Assembly (NCBI RefSeq): GCF_008370345.1
Contig: NZ_VTUU01000005.1
Coordinates: 224,374 to 288,373, forward strand
DNA length: 64,000 bases
Source: Marinobacter salinexigens
GTDB lineage: Bacteria; Pseudomonadota; Gammaproteobacteria; Pseudomonadales; Oleiphilaceae
Direction: 5' to 3'
Both the position numbers and the translations under genes were made by a program. This document shows positions 1 to 7,640 of this stretch, piece by piece. A model generated the notes under the pieces. The model made no database searches. It saw nothing but the letters and a program-made list of their open reading frames with translations, and was not told the DNA's origin. The first letter of the stretch is position 1. Each line of letters opens with the position of its first letter.

Positions 1-142
1 ACGGAATTATTCAGCCTTCCGAAAACTTCTAATAATCCCTCCCAGATGCCGCGGACTGCGGCATCGGCAATGGCTTGGTTAGACCACCAGTGATCCGGCC
101 AGCTTGCCCAAAAATCTAGATGTTCTGGAGTTGGGAGGGGAA

Positions 143-904
143 ATGAACGGCCAAACGAAATGCCCGTCGATAGGGTCCAGCTGGCAGCCTGCTGCAATCA
201 CGGATGCTTCGGACCAGAAATGGTACAAGCCAATCATTTCTGTAAACGCCGACAGCAGCGGTAACAGGCATGTATACAAGGCTTTCAGATTTTCCCGGGG
301 CCTGCTCGGGAATTACTTCAGGTTTCTCGCGTCTCACGAATTCAGGATGTTGAAGAAAGTAGAGCCCCTTAATTTCACGCCGGATCAAGCCTCTCGGCCA
401 TCGGACAGGTCGCCTACCATTCATTATCGCTTGATTGAGGGTAGGCCGGTAAAAGACATTGCCGCCGGCAATGCGCTACCGGACAACTTCTTCTCACAGC
501 TTTTCAGTGACGTGAAAACCTTGCACCAGCATGGCGTTGCCCACATGGACCTTGGCAATTCAGGCAACATTCTGGTTTCGGGTCGCGGCGGCGTCCCCGC
601 AATCATCGATTTTGGCTCCGCCATCCCCTTGAGTTGGCTGCCATCGTCTGTCCAGAGTTGGGCCTGTCGGAAGGATATCCTGGGCGTCCTTAAGCTCTGG
701 CATCGGTTCGATAGTGAATCCATGCCGCTGTTTCTTCAACACTATTACCAGAGTAATTACCGCAAAAACATCTACACGCCCAAGCGTTTCCTGAAGGCGT
801 TAAGGCGTTGGGTGACAGGCGACGCTGGCTCGGGAGATATGTCCGGACTTGCGACTGTGATCAGTGTGTTCTTCGGGCTCCTGGTGCTGGTGTCTTTCAC
901 CTGA
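143..904 (+). CDS. Protein kinase-like protein with C-terminal membrane anchor
   Basis: A 253-residue protein with a kinase-like fold. It shows a VYK lysine candidate near residue 44, an HEFRML helix, a catalytic loop HMDLGNSGNIL (H-x-D...N) and a metal-binding IDFGSA motif. This pattern is typical of the LPS-kinase/RIO/aminoglycoside-kinase superfamily; the N-lobe is short. The last ~20 residues (SGLATVISVFFGLLVLVSF) are hydrophobic and look like a C-terminal anchor, so the kinase domain would face the cytoplasm. Start ATG 143 is preferred over the in-frame ATG 104 because GGAGGGG lies just upstream. It is a single gene closed by a shared hairpin terminator. The substrate is unknown; a WaaP-like LPS or a protein substrate are both possible. 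Confidence 0.65.
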   Translation: MNGQTKCPSIGSSWQPAAITDASDQKWYKPIISVNADSSGNRHVYKAFRFSRGLLGNYFRFLASHEFRMLKKVEPLNFTPDQASRPSDRSPTIHYRLIEGRPVKDIAAGNALPDNFFSQLFSDVKTLHQHGVAHMDLGNSGNILVSGRGGVPAIIDFGSAIPLSWLPSSVQSWACRKDILGVLKLWHRFDSESMPLFLQHYYQSNYRKNIYTPKRFLKALRRWVTGDAGSGDMSGLATVISVFFGLLVLVSFT

Positions 905-942
905 AGAGCGGTATTTAGCCGCTCATGCTTTTGCGCAGACAA

Positions 943-973
943 AAAAAGGGGCGGTCATGGTCCGCCCCTTTTT
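943..973. terminator. Bidirectional intrinsic terminator
   Basis: A GC-rich stem (GGGGCGG / CCGCCCC, loop of 7) is flanked by A5 and T5, so it ends transcripts in both directions. It sits between the convergent kinase-like gene and the small secreted-peptide gene. Confidence 0.85.
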
Positions 974-985
974 GGTGTGCTCAGC

Positions 986-1129
986 TTAGTTGCTGACACC
1001 AAGATCGACTTTTTCGATTGCTGGATTGTTTCCACGATCGATATCTTCCTGGCTCACACCTTCAGCCTGTGCGAATGCAGAGAAAGCGATTACGGAGAAA
1101 ACGAGAAAGAACTTGTTGATTGCGTTCAT
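986..1129 (-). CDS. Small secreted peptide, 47 aa
   Basis: A 47-codon gene with clear coding signs. AAGGTGG lies about 7 nt before the ATG. The product starts MNAINKFFLVFSVIAFSAFA with a lysine then a hydrophobic core and an AFA/AQA cleavage site near residues 20-22. The predicted mature peptide is about 25 residues, acidic (VSQEDIDRG...EKVDLGVSN) and without cysteine. It ends just before the bidirectional terminator at 943-973. I do not recognise a family. Export to the periplasm is inferred from the signal peptide; function is unknown. Confidence 0.7.
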   Translation of the reverse strand: MNAINKFFLVFSVIAFSAFAQAEGVSQEDIDRGNNPAIEKVDLGVSN

Positions 1130-1242
1130 GTGATATTCCACCTTTTAAGAAAGTTAAGTTAGACAGCATCGCCGTATGGGCTTGATGGTTATTCTCTTGG
1201 TTTCCCGTCTTCAGAAAAAATTGCTTTGCGGTATACAACACA

Positions 1243-2133
1243 TCAGGTCAGGTGAGGGGTTATCTCTACTTCGACAACGTCTCGAATCGTGCCCCGGCCA
1301 CCCGCGAACAGGTTTTCTATTCTGTCGTCGGAACCAATGGTCAGCCTTACGTTGATCACACTTGGTGAAGGTGTGGCCATCCAGCGACCCTGTTCGATGG
1401 TAAATTCCTGTCTTTGCATACCCAGTTGCTCACGCAGATAGCACGCCAACGGCCCTGCAGCCATTCCCGTCGCAGACTCCTCCAGGATGCCGTAGCGGGG
1501 TGCAAACATGCGGGCGCCTGCGTCTCTGCCGGCGCCAACGCCATCGAGGGAGAACACGTAGAACCCGATCAGATCCAGAGCTTCGCTGAGTTTCTCGATG
1601 AGGCTGAAATCCGGCTCAAGACTTTTAATCGTTTCGCTGTCGCGAATGCCCAGCACCACAAAGCTGTTCCCGGTATTAACCAGCATCGGCTCGGCACCCT
1701 CGATCAGATCCTCAGCAGTTATTCCAAGTGAGAGCAGGGCGGTCTGTAGATCATTGTCGTCCAGCGGCTCGAAGCGAGGACCTTTCTGTTCCATATAGGC
1801 GGCTTCGCCCTCCATGTTGACTGTTCGCAGGCCATCTATGGTCTCTTTCGACGAACAATCATTCGCTAGCAGACCTTTTTGCCTCAGAAAGCTGAAGGTT
1901 GCGATGGTCGCGTGGCCGCAATGTGCGATTTGCTGGGTTGGTGTGAAGAATTCCAGCTTTATGTCTGCTGAGTCCGAAGGGGAGACAAAAGCCGTTTCCG
2001 AAAGCCCGACAGCAGCGGCGATCTTCTGTTTTTCCGCGGAGCTGAAGCGTTCGGCGTGCAGCACAACACCGGCAGGGTTGCCGCCTGAATCGCCGTCGAC
2101 AAAGGCACTGATGATTGGGACTTCAATTTTCAT
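1243..2133 (-). CDS. PhzF-family epimerase/isomerase
   Basis: A 296-residue PhzF-family protein (diaminopimelate epimerase-like fold). Family marks seen: FVDGDSGGNPAGVVL at the N terminus, the catalytic Glu in GLSETAFV (~45), the HCGHATIA motif (~77), and the second-half glycine motif EESATGMAAGPLACYL. Members isomerise or epimerise small carboxylates; phenazine synthesis is not implied, since no other phz gene is present. An upstream ATG at 2163 is in frame, but AAGGAA in front of ATG 2133 and the canonical MKIEVPIISAF start favour 2133. It is divergent from a GcvA-like LysR gene 118 bp away, which probably controls it. Confidence 0.88.
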   Translation of the reverse strand: MKIEVPIISAFVDGDSGGNPAGVVLHAERFSSAEKQKIAAAVGLSETAFVSPSDSADIKLEFFTPTQQIAHCGHATIATFSFLRQKGLLANDCSSKETIDGLRTVNMEGEAAYMEQKGPRFEPLDDNDLQTALLSLGITAEDLIEGAEPMLVNTGNSFVVLGIRDSETIKSLEPDFSLIEKLSEALDLIGFYVFSLDGVGAGRDAGARMFAPRYGILEESATGMAAGPLACYLREQLGMQRQEFTIEQGRWMATPSPSVINVRLTIGSDDRIENLFAGGRGTIRDVVEVEITPHLT

Positions 2134-2251
2134 GATGCGTTTTCCTTCAGTGGGTTTAGTCACTAAATGTTTTCAATGAACGGTGCGGATAACAAACGGG
2201 TAAAACTGGTATATGCTTAATTAAAAATTAACCGTAAGTAGAGTGGAGCCA

Positions 2252-3145
2252 ATGCAGAGACTACCTCCGCTAAGGGCATTGCAGGCATTTCGGTATGCTG
2301 CCAGAGAGCTGAGCTTCAAATCGGCGGCAGAGGCTCTGAACATTTCTCAGGCGGCAGTGAGCACACATATCCGCGGTCTTGAGGAGTTTCTTGGTTTAAA
2401 GCTTTTTGTCCGGCTGACCCGGGAAGTGAAATTAACCCATGAGGGCCGGGCACTCTCGGGCTATGTGGAAACGGGCTTTCAGGAGCTTGAGCGTGGAATA
2501 GCCCTTTTCGCACCTGACTCAGATCCCGCACGCCTGACTGTGGCAACGGTGCCATCCTTTGCCAGTCGGTGGCTTGTGCCCAGAATTGATTCGTTTCAGC
2601 GAGCTCATCCTGAGATCCAGCTGAGTCTTCAACCCAATCTGCAGCTCGTCGGTTTCCAGGGTGATGGCGTGGATCTCGCGATCCGTTTTGGCAGCGGTGA
2701 TTACCCCGGGCTGGAGTCCAGGTTATTGCTCGAAGAAAAACTGCTGCCAGTGTGTCACAGCATGCTCATTGATAACGGCTCCGTGACGCCTGAGAGTCTG
2801 GTAAAGCTTCCATGGCTTATCGATGAATCAGGCGACCTCGAAAGCTCCTGGCGAGTGTTTCAGCAAGAACTCGGCATCGAAATACCTGACAGCTCCATAA
2901 CGCTTCGAGTAACTGAGGGAACGACGCTGGTAGAGGCTGTGCTGGCCGGCAGGGGGATAGCATTGATGCGGTACAGCCTCGTGGCCGATCTTCTTAAAGC
3001 CGGTTTGCTTCAGAGCCCGATTGAAATTTCGGTCCCGGCGCAATACCAGTATTACCTGGTTGCGCCAGAAGCGAAATTTCGCACGGACAAAGTTCGCGCA
3101 TTTGTATCGTGGATTACTGGCGAAGTCGGCTCTGAATCGCTCTAA
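2252..3145 (+). CDS. LysR-family regulator, GcvA-like
   Basis: A 297-residue LysR regulator. It has an N-terminal winged helix-turn-helix (residues ~5-65, SFKSAAEALNISQAAVSTHI) and a periplasmic-binding-protein-like effector domain from ~90. The opening LPPLRALQAFRYAAR is typical of the GcvA subgroup. ATG 2252 is preceded by GTGGAG as ribosome-binding site; a GTG at 2243 is in frame but overlaps that site. Divergent orientation with the PhzF gene suggests it regulates that gene and itself from the shared intergenic region. Its 3' end overlaps the convergent deaminase gene by 4 bp. Effector unknown. Confidence 0.88.
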   Translation: MQRLPPLRALQAFRYAARELSFKSAAEALNISQAAVSTHIRGLEEFLGLKLFVRLTREVKLTHEGRALSGYVETGFQELERGIALFAPDSDPARLTVATVPSFASRWLVPRIDSFQRAHPEIQLSLQPNLQLVGFQGDGVDLAIRFGSGDYPGLESRLLLEEKLLPVCHSMLIDNGSVTPESLVKLPWLIDESGDLESSWRVFQQELGIEIPDSSITLRVTEGTTLVEAVLAGRGIALMRYSLVADLLKAGLLQSPIEISVPAQYQYYLVAPEAKFRTDKVRAFVSWITGEVGSESL

Positions 3146-3612
3146 TTCATCTGGGCCAACTGAAATGGTAGCAACTTCCGCTCGTGATCAAGCGTAAGCA
3201 CCTCAATATCCTGAAAGAGGCTCTCGTTGAGGTACTCATATGTCCAGAGATAATTAAACCCGTGTTGTTGCGCCTCATATCGATTCGACAACACAACAAC
3301 TTTCTCAATCCCCACCATACGAATTGCCATGTAGCAGAGGGCGCAAGGCTCTCCTGAAGCAATCAGCGTTGTCCCGCGGAGAGAAAGCTCCTTTGTAGTC
3401 CTTGAAGCTTCTCTGATCGCCTGGATTTCAGCGTGTGCGGTGCAGTCGAGGTGCTTGGCGACTTGATTGATTCCTTGGCCAATCAGGTGTCCACTTCGAT
3501 CGAGAATAATTGCCGAAAACGGTAAGCCATTGGCTTTGACACTGCCGATAGCCAAATCAATGGCGATATCGGCAGACTCCGTGAGGCGTTCTTTCGAAAT
3601 GGACTCACACAT
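3142..3612 (-). CDS. Cytidine/guanine deaminase-family zinc enzyme
   Basis: A 156-residue CDA-fold deaminase. The zinc site is visible as HAE (CTAHAEIQA) with the catalytic Glu, and PCALC supplying two cysteines. The ISKERLTESADIAIDLAI start and the LWTYEYLNE tail resemble guanine/nucleobase deaminase relatives; the substrate cannot be set from sequence. I use ATG 3612, which has GAGAG about 5 nt upstream and overlaps the azoreductase stop by 8 nt, suggesting coupled translation. ATG 3624 and a start near 3693 are possible alternatives. It forms an operon with the upstream azoreductase gene and is convergent with the LysR gene at 2252. Confidence 0.82.
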   Translation of the reverse strand: MCESISKERLTESADIAIDLAIGSVKANGLPFSAIILDRSGHLIGQGINQVAKHLDCTAHAEIQAIREASRTTKELSLRGTTLIASGEPCALCYMAIRMVGIEKVVVLSNRYEAQQHGFNYLWTYEYLNESLFQDIEVLTLDHERKLLPFQLAQMN

Positions 3613-4309
3613 CGGCACTCTCATGATTCGACGATTGAGCCAGGTTTGAAATGCTGAGTTCGACAGCAAGGTTTTCGGCTCGCTGCCTGGCATTGGCGAC
3701 TGACCTCCGATGCCTCTCGTCCCCGAATTCCTGGTACTCAGCGGTGATTTCGTAGACTGTGTCTACCCCCAGATACTTACTCAGCGTACGCAGGTGCGGT
3801 GCCAGGTGACCGGAGTCCTCGCGTATTCCGCCCTTTTCAAAGCCGAACTCTCCGCTCGAAGTGACTATGATCAGCGTTTTACCTGAGAGCAGGGGCTGTA
3901 AGGGGAAGTCTCCTCGTGAGAGGTCAAAATCAAACGTTTTGTCGATGCGCACGATCTGATCGAACCAGGCCTTCAGGTGAGCGGGCATGCCATAGTTATA
4001 CATTGGTGAGGAAATCAGGATGACGTCAGCTTTGGCCACCTCCGCAATTAGCGTATCGGAAAGCGAGAGTCTTTCTCTCTGCGCCGGGGTCCTTTTTTCC
4101 TCGGGGGTGAATACCGCGCCAATCCAATCCTGTGAAATAAAATCAGGTGGATTCATCCCAACGTCACGATAGATATAGTCATCTTCGGGCCGATTCTCTT
4201 GCCAGGTCTCAATAAATCGACGAGCGATGTTTTTCGATATGGAGTCGTGATCCGGGTTCGGGTTAGTTGCGGCTCTGACGCTGGAATCGATGTGTAATAG
4301 TGTGCTCAT
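3605..4309 (-). CDS. azoR: FMN-dependent NADH-azoreductase/quinone reductase
   Basis: A 234-residue flavodoxin-fold enzyme of the AzoR family. These use NAD(P)H to reduce azo bonds and quinones by two electrons, often as quinone or electrophile detoxification. Seen: MSTLLHIDSSVR start with the FMN-phosphate loop, the family motif ISSPMYNYGMPAHLKAWFDQI, and the SSGEFGF flavin loop. The length is slightly above the usual ~200 owing to a C-terminal tail. GAGG precedes the ATG. The divergent LysR gene (4449) is the likely redox- or electrophile-responsive regulator; the deaminase follows in the same operon. Confidence 0.87.
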   Translation of the reverse strand: MSTLLHIDSSVRAATNPNPDHDSISKNIARRFIETWQENRPEDDYIYRDVGMNPPDFISQDWIGAVFTPEEKRTPAQRERLSLSDTLIAEVAKADVILISSPMYNYGMPAHLKAWFDQIVRIDKTFDFDLSRGDFPLQPLLSGKTLIIVTSSGEFGFEKGGIREDSGHLAPHLRTLSKYLGVDTVYEITAEYQEFGDERHRRSVANARQRAENLAVELSISNLAQSSNHESADV

Positions 4310-4448
4310 TCTGTATACCTCGGTTAGTGAATAACAGGGGATATTTTGTGGACCTCTGAAGCCCGGGACAAACGAAAAGAACGCACTTACAGATGAGTGA
4401 AATTCATCTAGAATAGCTGTGGCCTAGTGTTAACTTGGGAGACTACGC

Positions 4449-5300
4449 GTGCAGGTATCGTTACAGGCACTGAAAGCCTTTGAGTCGGCTGCTCGTCTGG
4501 GAAGCTTTAAGTTGGCTGCAGAGGAACTCTCGCTGACGCCAACCGCTATTTCGCACCACATCGGCAACCTCGAAAATCGGTTGAACGTGAGCTTATTTCG
4601 TCGGCAGGGGAGACGGATATCCCTCACGGGAACAGGTTCAAGATTGGCAAAAGCCACCTCGGAAGGTTTTCGGAGAATTGACAGTGCTCTGGAGGAGGTG
4701 ATGAAGGCGGGTAGTGGGGTCAGGGTGACAACAACATCATCCTTGGCAGCCATGGTGCTAATCCCCTCCCAGCACGAATTTGAGCAGGCCAATCCGGATA
4801 TTTCTATCGAAATTTCAACGGGGGAGTCTGTCGACAGTCAGCCCTACATTATTCCTATTCGGCTCGGCGATGTCTCAACAGTTCAGGCAGCTGATGTCGT
4901 CAAATACGAGACGTTCAATGTGTTTGGCGCCTATGGCAAGGCGCCTCCCGACTGGTCAAACGAGACCATTACCGTGTTTACAACCGAGTGGAAAAACAGA
5001 TCGCTACCGGATTCCCCATTCGACGCCTGGTTGAAAAAAAATGGACTGGATGGAGCTGATATAAGACTCAAAAAGTTTGATCAAGAGATTTTCGGAATCC
5101 AGCAGGCAATGGCGGAAAACGGACTGGTGTTTTGCTCGACAACGCTGGCTGCAAGATTGTCAAAGACCAAACTTCTACACCAGTTTGAAACCCAGCCGGT
5201 AGAGTCAAACCTTTGCTATTACGTACCAAACAAGAACAGCTTTGAGACCCGCGGTGCAGTCAGGTTTCTGAAGTGGGTGGAAGATACTTTAAACCAGTAG
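4449..5300 (+). CDS. LysR-family regulator
   Basis: A 283-residue LysR regulator with N-terminal HTH (SFKLAAEELSLTPTAISHHI, residues ~19-38) and a LysR substrate-binding domain. The start is GTG 4449 with GGGAG upstream; no in-frame ATG sits closer to the HTH. It faces away from azoR across a 139-bp gap, the usual arrangement for a LysR regulator and its target. The effector domain is shorter than average and no ligand can be proposed. Confidence 0.85.
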   Translation: MQVSLQALKAFESAARLGSFKLAAEELSLTPTAISHHIGNLENRLNVSLFRRQGRRISLTGTGSRLAKATSEGFRRIDSALEEVMKAGSGVRVTTTSSLAAMVLIPSQHEFEQANPDISIEISTGESVDSQPYIIPIRLGDVSTVQAADVVKYETFNVFGAYGKAPPDWSNETITVFTTEWKNRSLPDSPFDAWLKKNGLDGADIRLKKFDQEIFGIQQAMAENGLVFCSTTLAARLSKTKLLHQFETQPVESNLCYYVPNKNSFETRGAVRFLKWVEDTLNQ

Positions 5301-5731
5301 TTCGTGAGTAAACTTCTTAATTCGGCGTCAAGATTCTTGAGGAGACCCTCCTGTAACATTCCGGCCGCCCTGATCGTCAAACCAATGACTATCGTTGATT
5401 AGGTTCGGGAGGGGCGCCATGACCGGTTTAACTCAGGTATCGCAGGGAAATTATATACCGACAGAGGGAATGAAGGAGCTTTTGCGGCGGTGGTTTTATC
5501 TGAAATTCGTTCAGAAATAGAGCACCGTTGAATTGATGGCCACAGCTTGCGATCTTCGCAATAAAAGCGCGTTGAGCATTGTGGCGCTGTTGGACGTTGA
5601 CGAGCAGATGATCTCTCAAGTGGTGGGTAAGAAAAGGCTAGTTTTTGTTCAGAATTGCCACGCGTACCTGAAGGGCTCAGTCAATCCTGCGGGCTTGGAT
5701 TGAGATTTTCCAGCATGGTAGCAATGAAATG
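5301..5731. other. Intergenic region with two weak short frames
   Basis: No convincing gene. An ATG at 5418 after GGGAGGGG opens a 33-codon frame. A second frame in the same stretch reads GKLYTDRGNEGAF... and ends near 5528. ATG 5536 opens 55 codons to TGA 5701 (MATACDLRNKSALSIV...). None has a recognised family. Together with the broken gene next door this looks like decayed DNA at an island edge. Confidence 0.35.
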
Positions 5732-5767
5732 GAGATCACGGTGGTTCCTTTTCGCCACCGTGATCTC
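5732..5767. repeat. Perfect 13-bp inverted repeat (hairpin)
   Basis: GAGATCACGGTGG and its exact complement flank a 10-nt loop rich in T. There is no following T tract in either direction, so it is only a weak terminator candidate. Its edge coincides with the end of the broken decarboxylase fragment, so it may be the old gene's terminator or a junction mark. Confidence 0.6.
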
Positions 5768-5952
5768 TATTGTGTTACTCCGATAGCGGCCTGAACCGAC
5801 GGAAAATCGATATAAGTCGCCAAAACCCGTTAGATGTAATTGGTCAGAACGTTCAGGGCTACGTTGCTAATGATTTCGACCAGCTCGGCGTCGCTGTTTC
5901 CGGCTGAACGAACCTTCTGAACGTCGTCACTTGATACGTTTCCTCCCCCCAT
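5767..5952 (-). pseudogene. Carboxymuconolactone decarboxylase/AhpD-like remnant
   Basis: The frame from ATG 5952 reads MGGGNVSSDDVQKVRSAG, then SDAELVEIISNVALNVLTNYI, then TAA, then RVLATYIDFPSVQAA. This matches the C-terminal end of AhpD-fold peroxidase-related proteins, where a family member typically reads NYxNxVxxTxIDFP. The N-terminal two thirds, including the CxxC site, are missing, and a stop interrupts the conserved NYI-N-RV run. The intact relative lies immediately upstream on the same strand (6069-6614), whose end reads MSNYVNHFADTPVDVP. The fragment is therefore probably a decayed paralogue. Stop TAG 5767-5769 closes it. Confidence 0.7.
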
Positions 5953-6068
5953 GGAATGTCGAGAAAGGGTGGAGTAGAGGAGTGGATACTCTGACAGAAG
6001 GAGCGTTCAAGGTGGAAATAGGCACCTTTGACACTGTTCGATAACGTCAAAGGTGCTCGTCCAGGTAT

Positions 6069-6614
6069 TTACTTCCACTTAAACCGAGAAAATGGCACGT
6101 CCACAGGCGTGTCGGCAAAGTGATTGACGTAGTTGCTCATTACCTTTTGGGAGAGTATTAAAATAATTTCAAGGGCTTGACGCTTGGTAAAGCCCGCTTC
6201 GAAGAACGACTGAAATTCAGCAGTGTCAACGTCACCCCGCTTGCGAACCACACTAAGAGTGAAGACTCTCAGGGTTTCCAGCTTTTGTGTAGGAAGCGGG
6301 GTTTTGTTCCTTAATGCATCCGAAATGGAATCTTCTACGCCCATACCCTTTGCAATAAATGTATGGGCTGGAACGCAGTAATGGCATTCATGTTCAACAT
6401 TGATCGTCTGCCAGACGACGGTTTTTTCGTCAGTTGTGAAACTACTTTCCAGCACCAGATCGTGAAGCCTTTGGTAGGCTTCGAGCAGGCCAGGTGCCTC
6501 CGCCATAACCGCATGTAGGTTGGGAATCATCCCGAAAGCCTTCTTAGATTTTTCTAAAAGTGGTAGGGAGTCCTTTGGTGCCGAGTCAGTACCGTGGAGT
6601 TCAAATTTATGCAT
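6069..6614 (-). CDS. Carboxymuconolactone decarboxylase-family (AhpD-like) protein
   Basis: A 181-residue AhpD-fold protein. The redox motif CHYCVPAH (C-x2-C-x3-H, ~77-84) is intact, as in peroxidase-related alkylhydroperoxidases. The N-terminal PLLEKSKKAFGMIPNLHAVMAEAPGLLEAY is the family's substrate-side signature. Likely role: reduction of peroxide or a related thiol-dependent reaction in the cytoplasm; the exact substrate is unknown. AGGAG lies 8 nt before the ATG. It stands next to a degraded relative and a mobile-element patch, so it may belong to an acquired segment. Confidence 0.82.
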   Translation of the reverse strand: MHKFELHGTDSAPKDSLPLLEKSKKAFGMIPNLHAVMAEAPGLLEAYQRLHDLVLESSFTTDEKTVVWQTINVEHECHYCVPAHTFIAKGMGVEDSISDALRNKTPLPTQKLETLRVFTLSVVRKRGDVDTAEFQSFFEAGFTKRQALEIILILSQKVMSNYVNHFADTPVDVPFSRFKWK

Positions 6615-6760
6615 GGCTGTGTCTCCTAGTAGGGTGGAGACGTAACTTTATCCGCTGTGTTTCGGAGAACTGTGCAGTTTGTTCGTTTTTTTGTGCCAAT
6701 TGTAAACTCACCCTTTGGATTCCCACATAAAGTGGTAAAAAATACCCTCCCCACTCTTTC

Positions 6761-6852
6761 TGCATATTCCGGCCCATCGTGACCGCCCATTCCGTTTGAA
6801 CGTGACCGATTTCGGGTAGTTTTCCGGAATCGCCGGTCACGATGCCGGAATT
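6761..6852. mobile_element. IS21-like terminal repeat remnant
   Basis: Several copies of a short motif alternate in about 20-25-bp steps: ATTCCGG..CATCGTGACCG, CATTCCG..AACGTGACCGATTTCGG, and, inverted, CCGGAATCGCCGGTCACGAT. Such ATTCCG/GTGACCG arrays are familiar from the ends of IS21-family elements. No istA or istB gene is present, so this is at most a leftover end. I cannot confirm it without a database comparison. Confidence 0.45.
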
Positions 6853-6987
6853 GAGCCGCGCTGACCTGCAAATTCCTTTATCTGCACCCCTGCTCTCTGG
6901 CTGGCCCCCGATACAGTAGACACGCTGAAAGCGTTACATGGACTTACCCCGGTCCACTAGACGCTCCTGGCCTATGATTGGACTTAA

Positions 6988-7173
6988 GGCAAATCTTCAG
7001 GTGTTGGTAATGAGTACAACGCGCACGCCTTGCTACCGAATCTGAATGTTCGCTTTGCGACCGAAGCGAACATGACGAAGTACCTGCAAGAACGAGAAAT
7101 CAGCGACTATGTTCCGGACAGCGAGTTCCGGCTCGATCCGCTTTTGTCACCGGTGATGGTGGAGGGCAAATAG
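6988..7173 (+). pseudogene. IS1182-like transposase C-terminal fragment
   Basis: A 61-codon stretch has no start codon in good context. It reads GKSSGVGNEYNAHALLPN, then FATEANMTKYLQEREISDYVPDSEFRLDP. The run T-E-A-N-x-x-Y-L-x-E-x-x-I-x-x-x-x-P-D-x-x-F-R-x-x-D-P is typical of IS1182/IS4-type transposases just after the second catalytic Asp. After FRLDP the similarity breaks, indicating a junction near 7140. It is non-functional. Confidence 0.6.
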
Positions 7174-7297
7174 CATATAAGGATATCGAACAAGCATTCA
7201 AAGAATCATTGCCAGTGCTTGAGGGGCAAAGCTTCAGTGGAAGAAAGCGAAAATTATTTGAAAGGTCTGGATTCGAGCCATTTCCTGGGGGAGGAAA
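7143..7297 (+). other. Unassigned open frame abutting tRNA-Leu
   Basis: In a different frame from the transposase fragment, an open stretch without start begins FVTGDGGGQIAYKDIEQAF. It includes KESLPVLEGQSFSGRKRKLFER and runs into the tRNA-Leu gene (TGA at 7317). It has a protein-like composition but no family I recognise. It may be the C-terminal stub of a gene brought in at the tRNA 3' end. Confidence 0.3.
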
Positions 7298-7384
7298 TGG
7301 TGCCGAGGAGAGGACTTGAACCTCCACGGGGTTGCCCCCACTAGCACCTGAAGCTAGCGTGTCTACCAATTTCACCACCTCGGC
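7298..7384 (-). tRNA. tRNA-Leu (CAG)
   Basis: An 87-nt gene with encoded CCA. The acceptor stem GCCGAGG/CCTCGGC, the long variable arm typical of leucine tRNAs, and the loop TTCAGGT between CTAGC/GCTAG give anticodon CAG. Decayed mobile DNA lies directly downstream of its 3' end, which fits tRNA genes as integration sites. Confidence 0.95.
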
Positions 7385-7468
7385 AGGTGATTTGCAGATT
7401 CGCTGTTAGGCCTTGAAAACCTAGCGTTTCTGCCAGTGGTGAGGTGTGTCCCTCAACCGATGGCGCAT

Positions 7469-7497
7469 AATGTAATGATTCCCTTTGGGGGTGTCAA
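7469..7497 (-). promoter_or_regulatory. Sigma-70 promoter of tRNA-Leu
   Basis: On the minus strand: TTGACA, exactly 17 nt, then TACATT. A GC-rich discriminator (GCGCC) follows, as in stringently controlled stable-RNA promoters. Predicted start is about 75 nt upstream of the tRNA. Confidence 0.7.
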
Positions 7498-7640
7498 ACA
7501 CTTTTTCAAAAAAAGTTATCGGCAGGTATTTGTGCCTATATTTTCGCCGGTGTTAGGCACCGGCTCCATACCAACGTTATACTCCATCTCAAACGAATCA
7601 ATCTGCGTCGCAATCGTGCCGCATGAGAACAAGGATCCGA

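Noticed and set aside
1243..2133. Phenazine biosynthesis locus
   Set aside because: Only a PhzF-fold protein is present; no other phz genes nearby, and the family is broad.
5859..6050. 63-codon minus-strand frame in the decayed region
   Set aside because: It is out of frame with the recognisable decarboxylase remnant and has no support of its own.
6607..6871. Two overlapping minus-strand frames of 77-81 codons
   Set aside because: They run through the IS21-like repeat motifs and the leader of the AhpD-like gene; no protein signature.
7100..7378. Minus-strand open frame beginning MVKLVDTLASGASGG
   Set aside because: It starts inside tRNA-Leu; this translation is a well-known artefact of tRNA-Leu sequences.
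7548..7566. Hairpin GCCGGTG/CACCGGC before rnr as a terminator
   Set aside because: No T tract and it lies in the probable promoter region of rnr.
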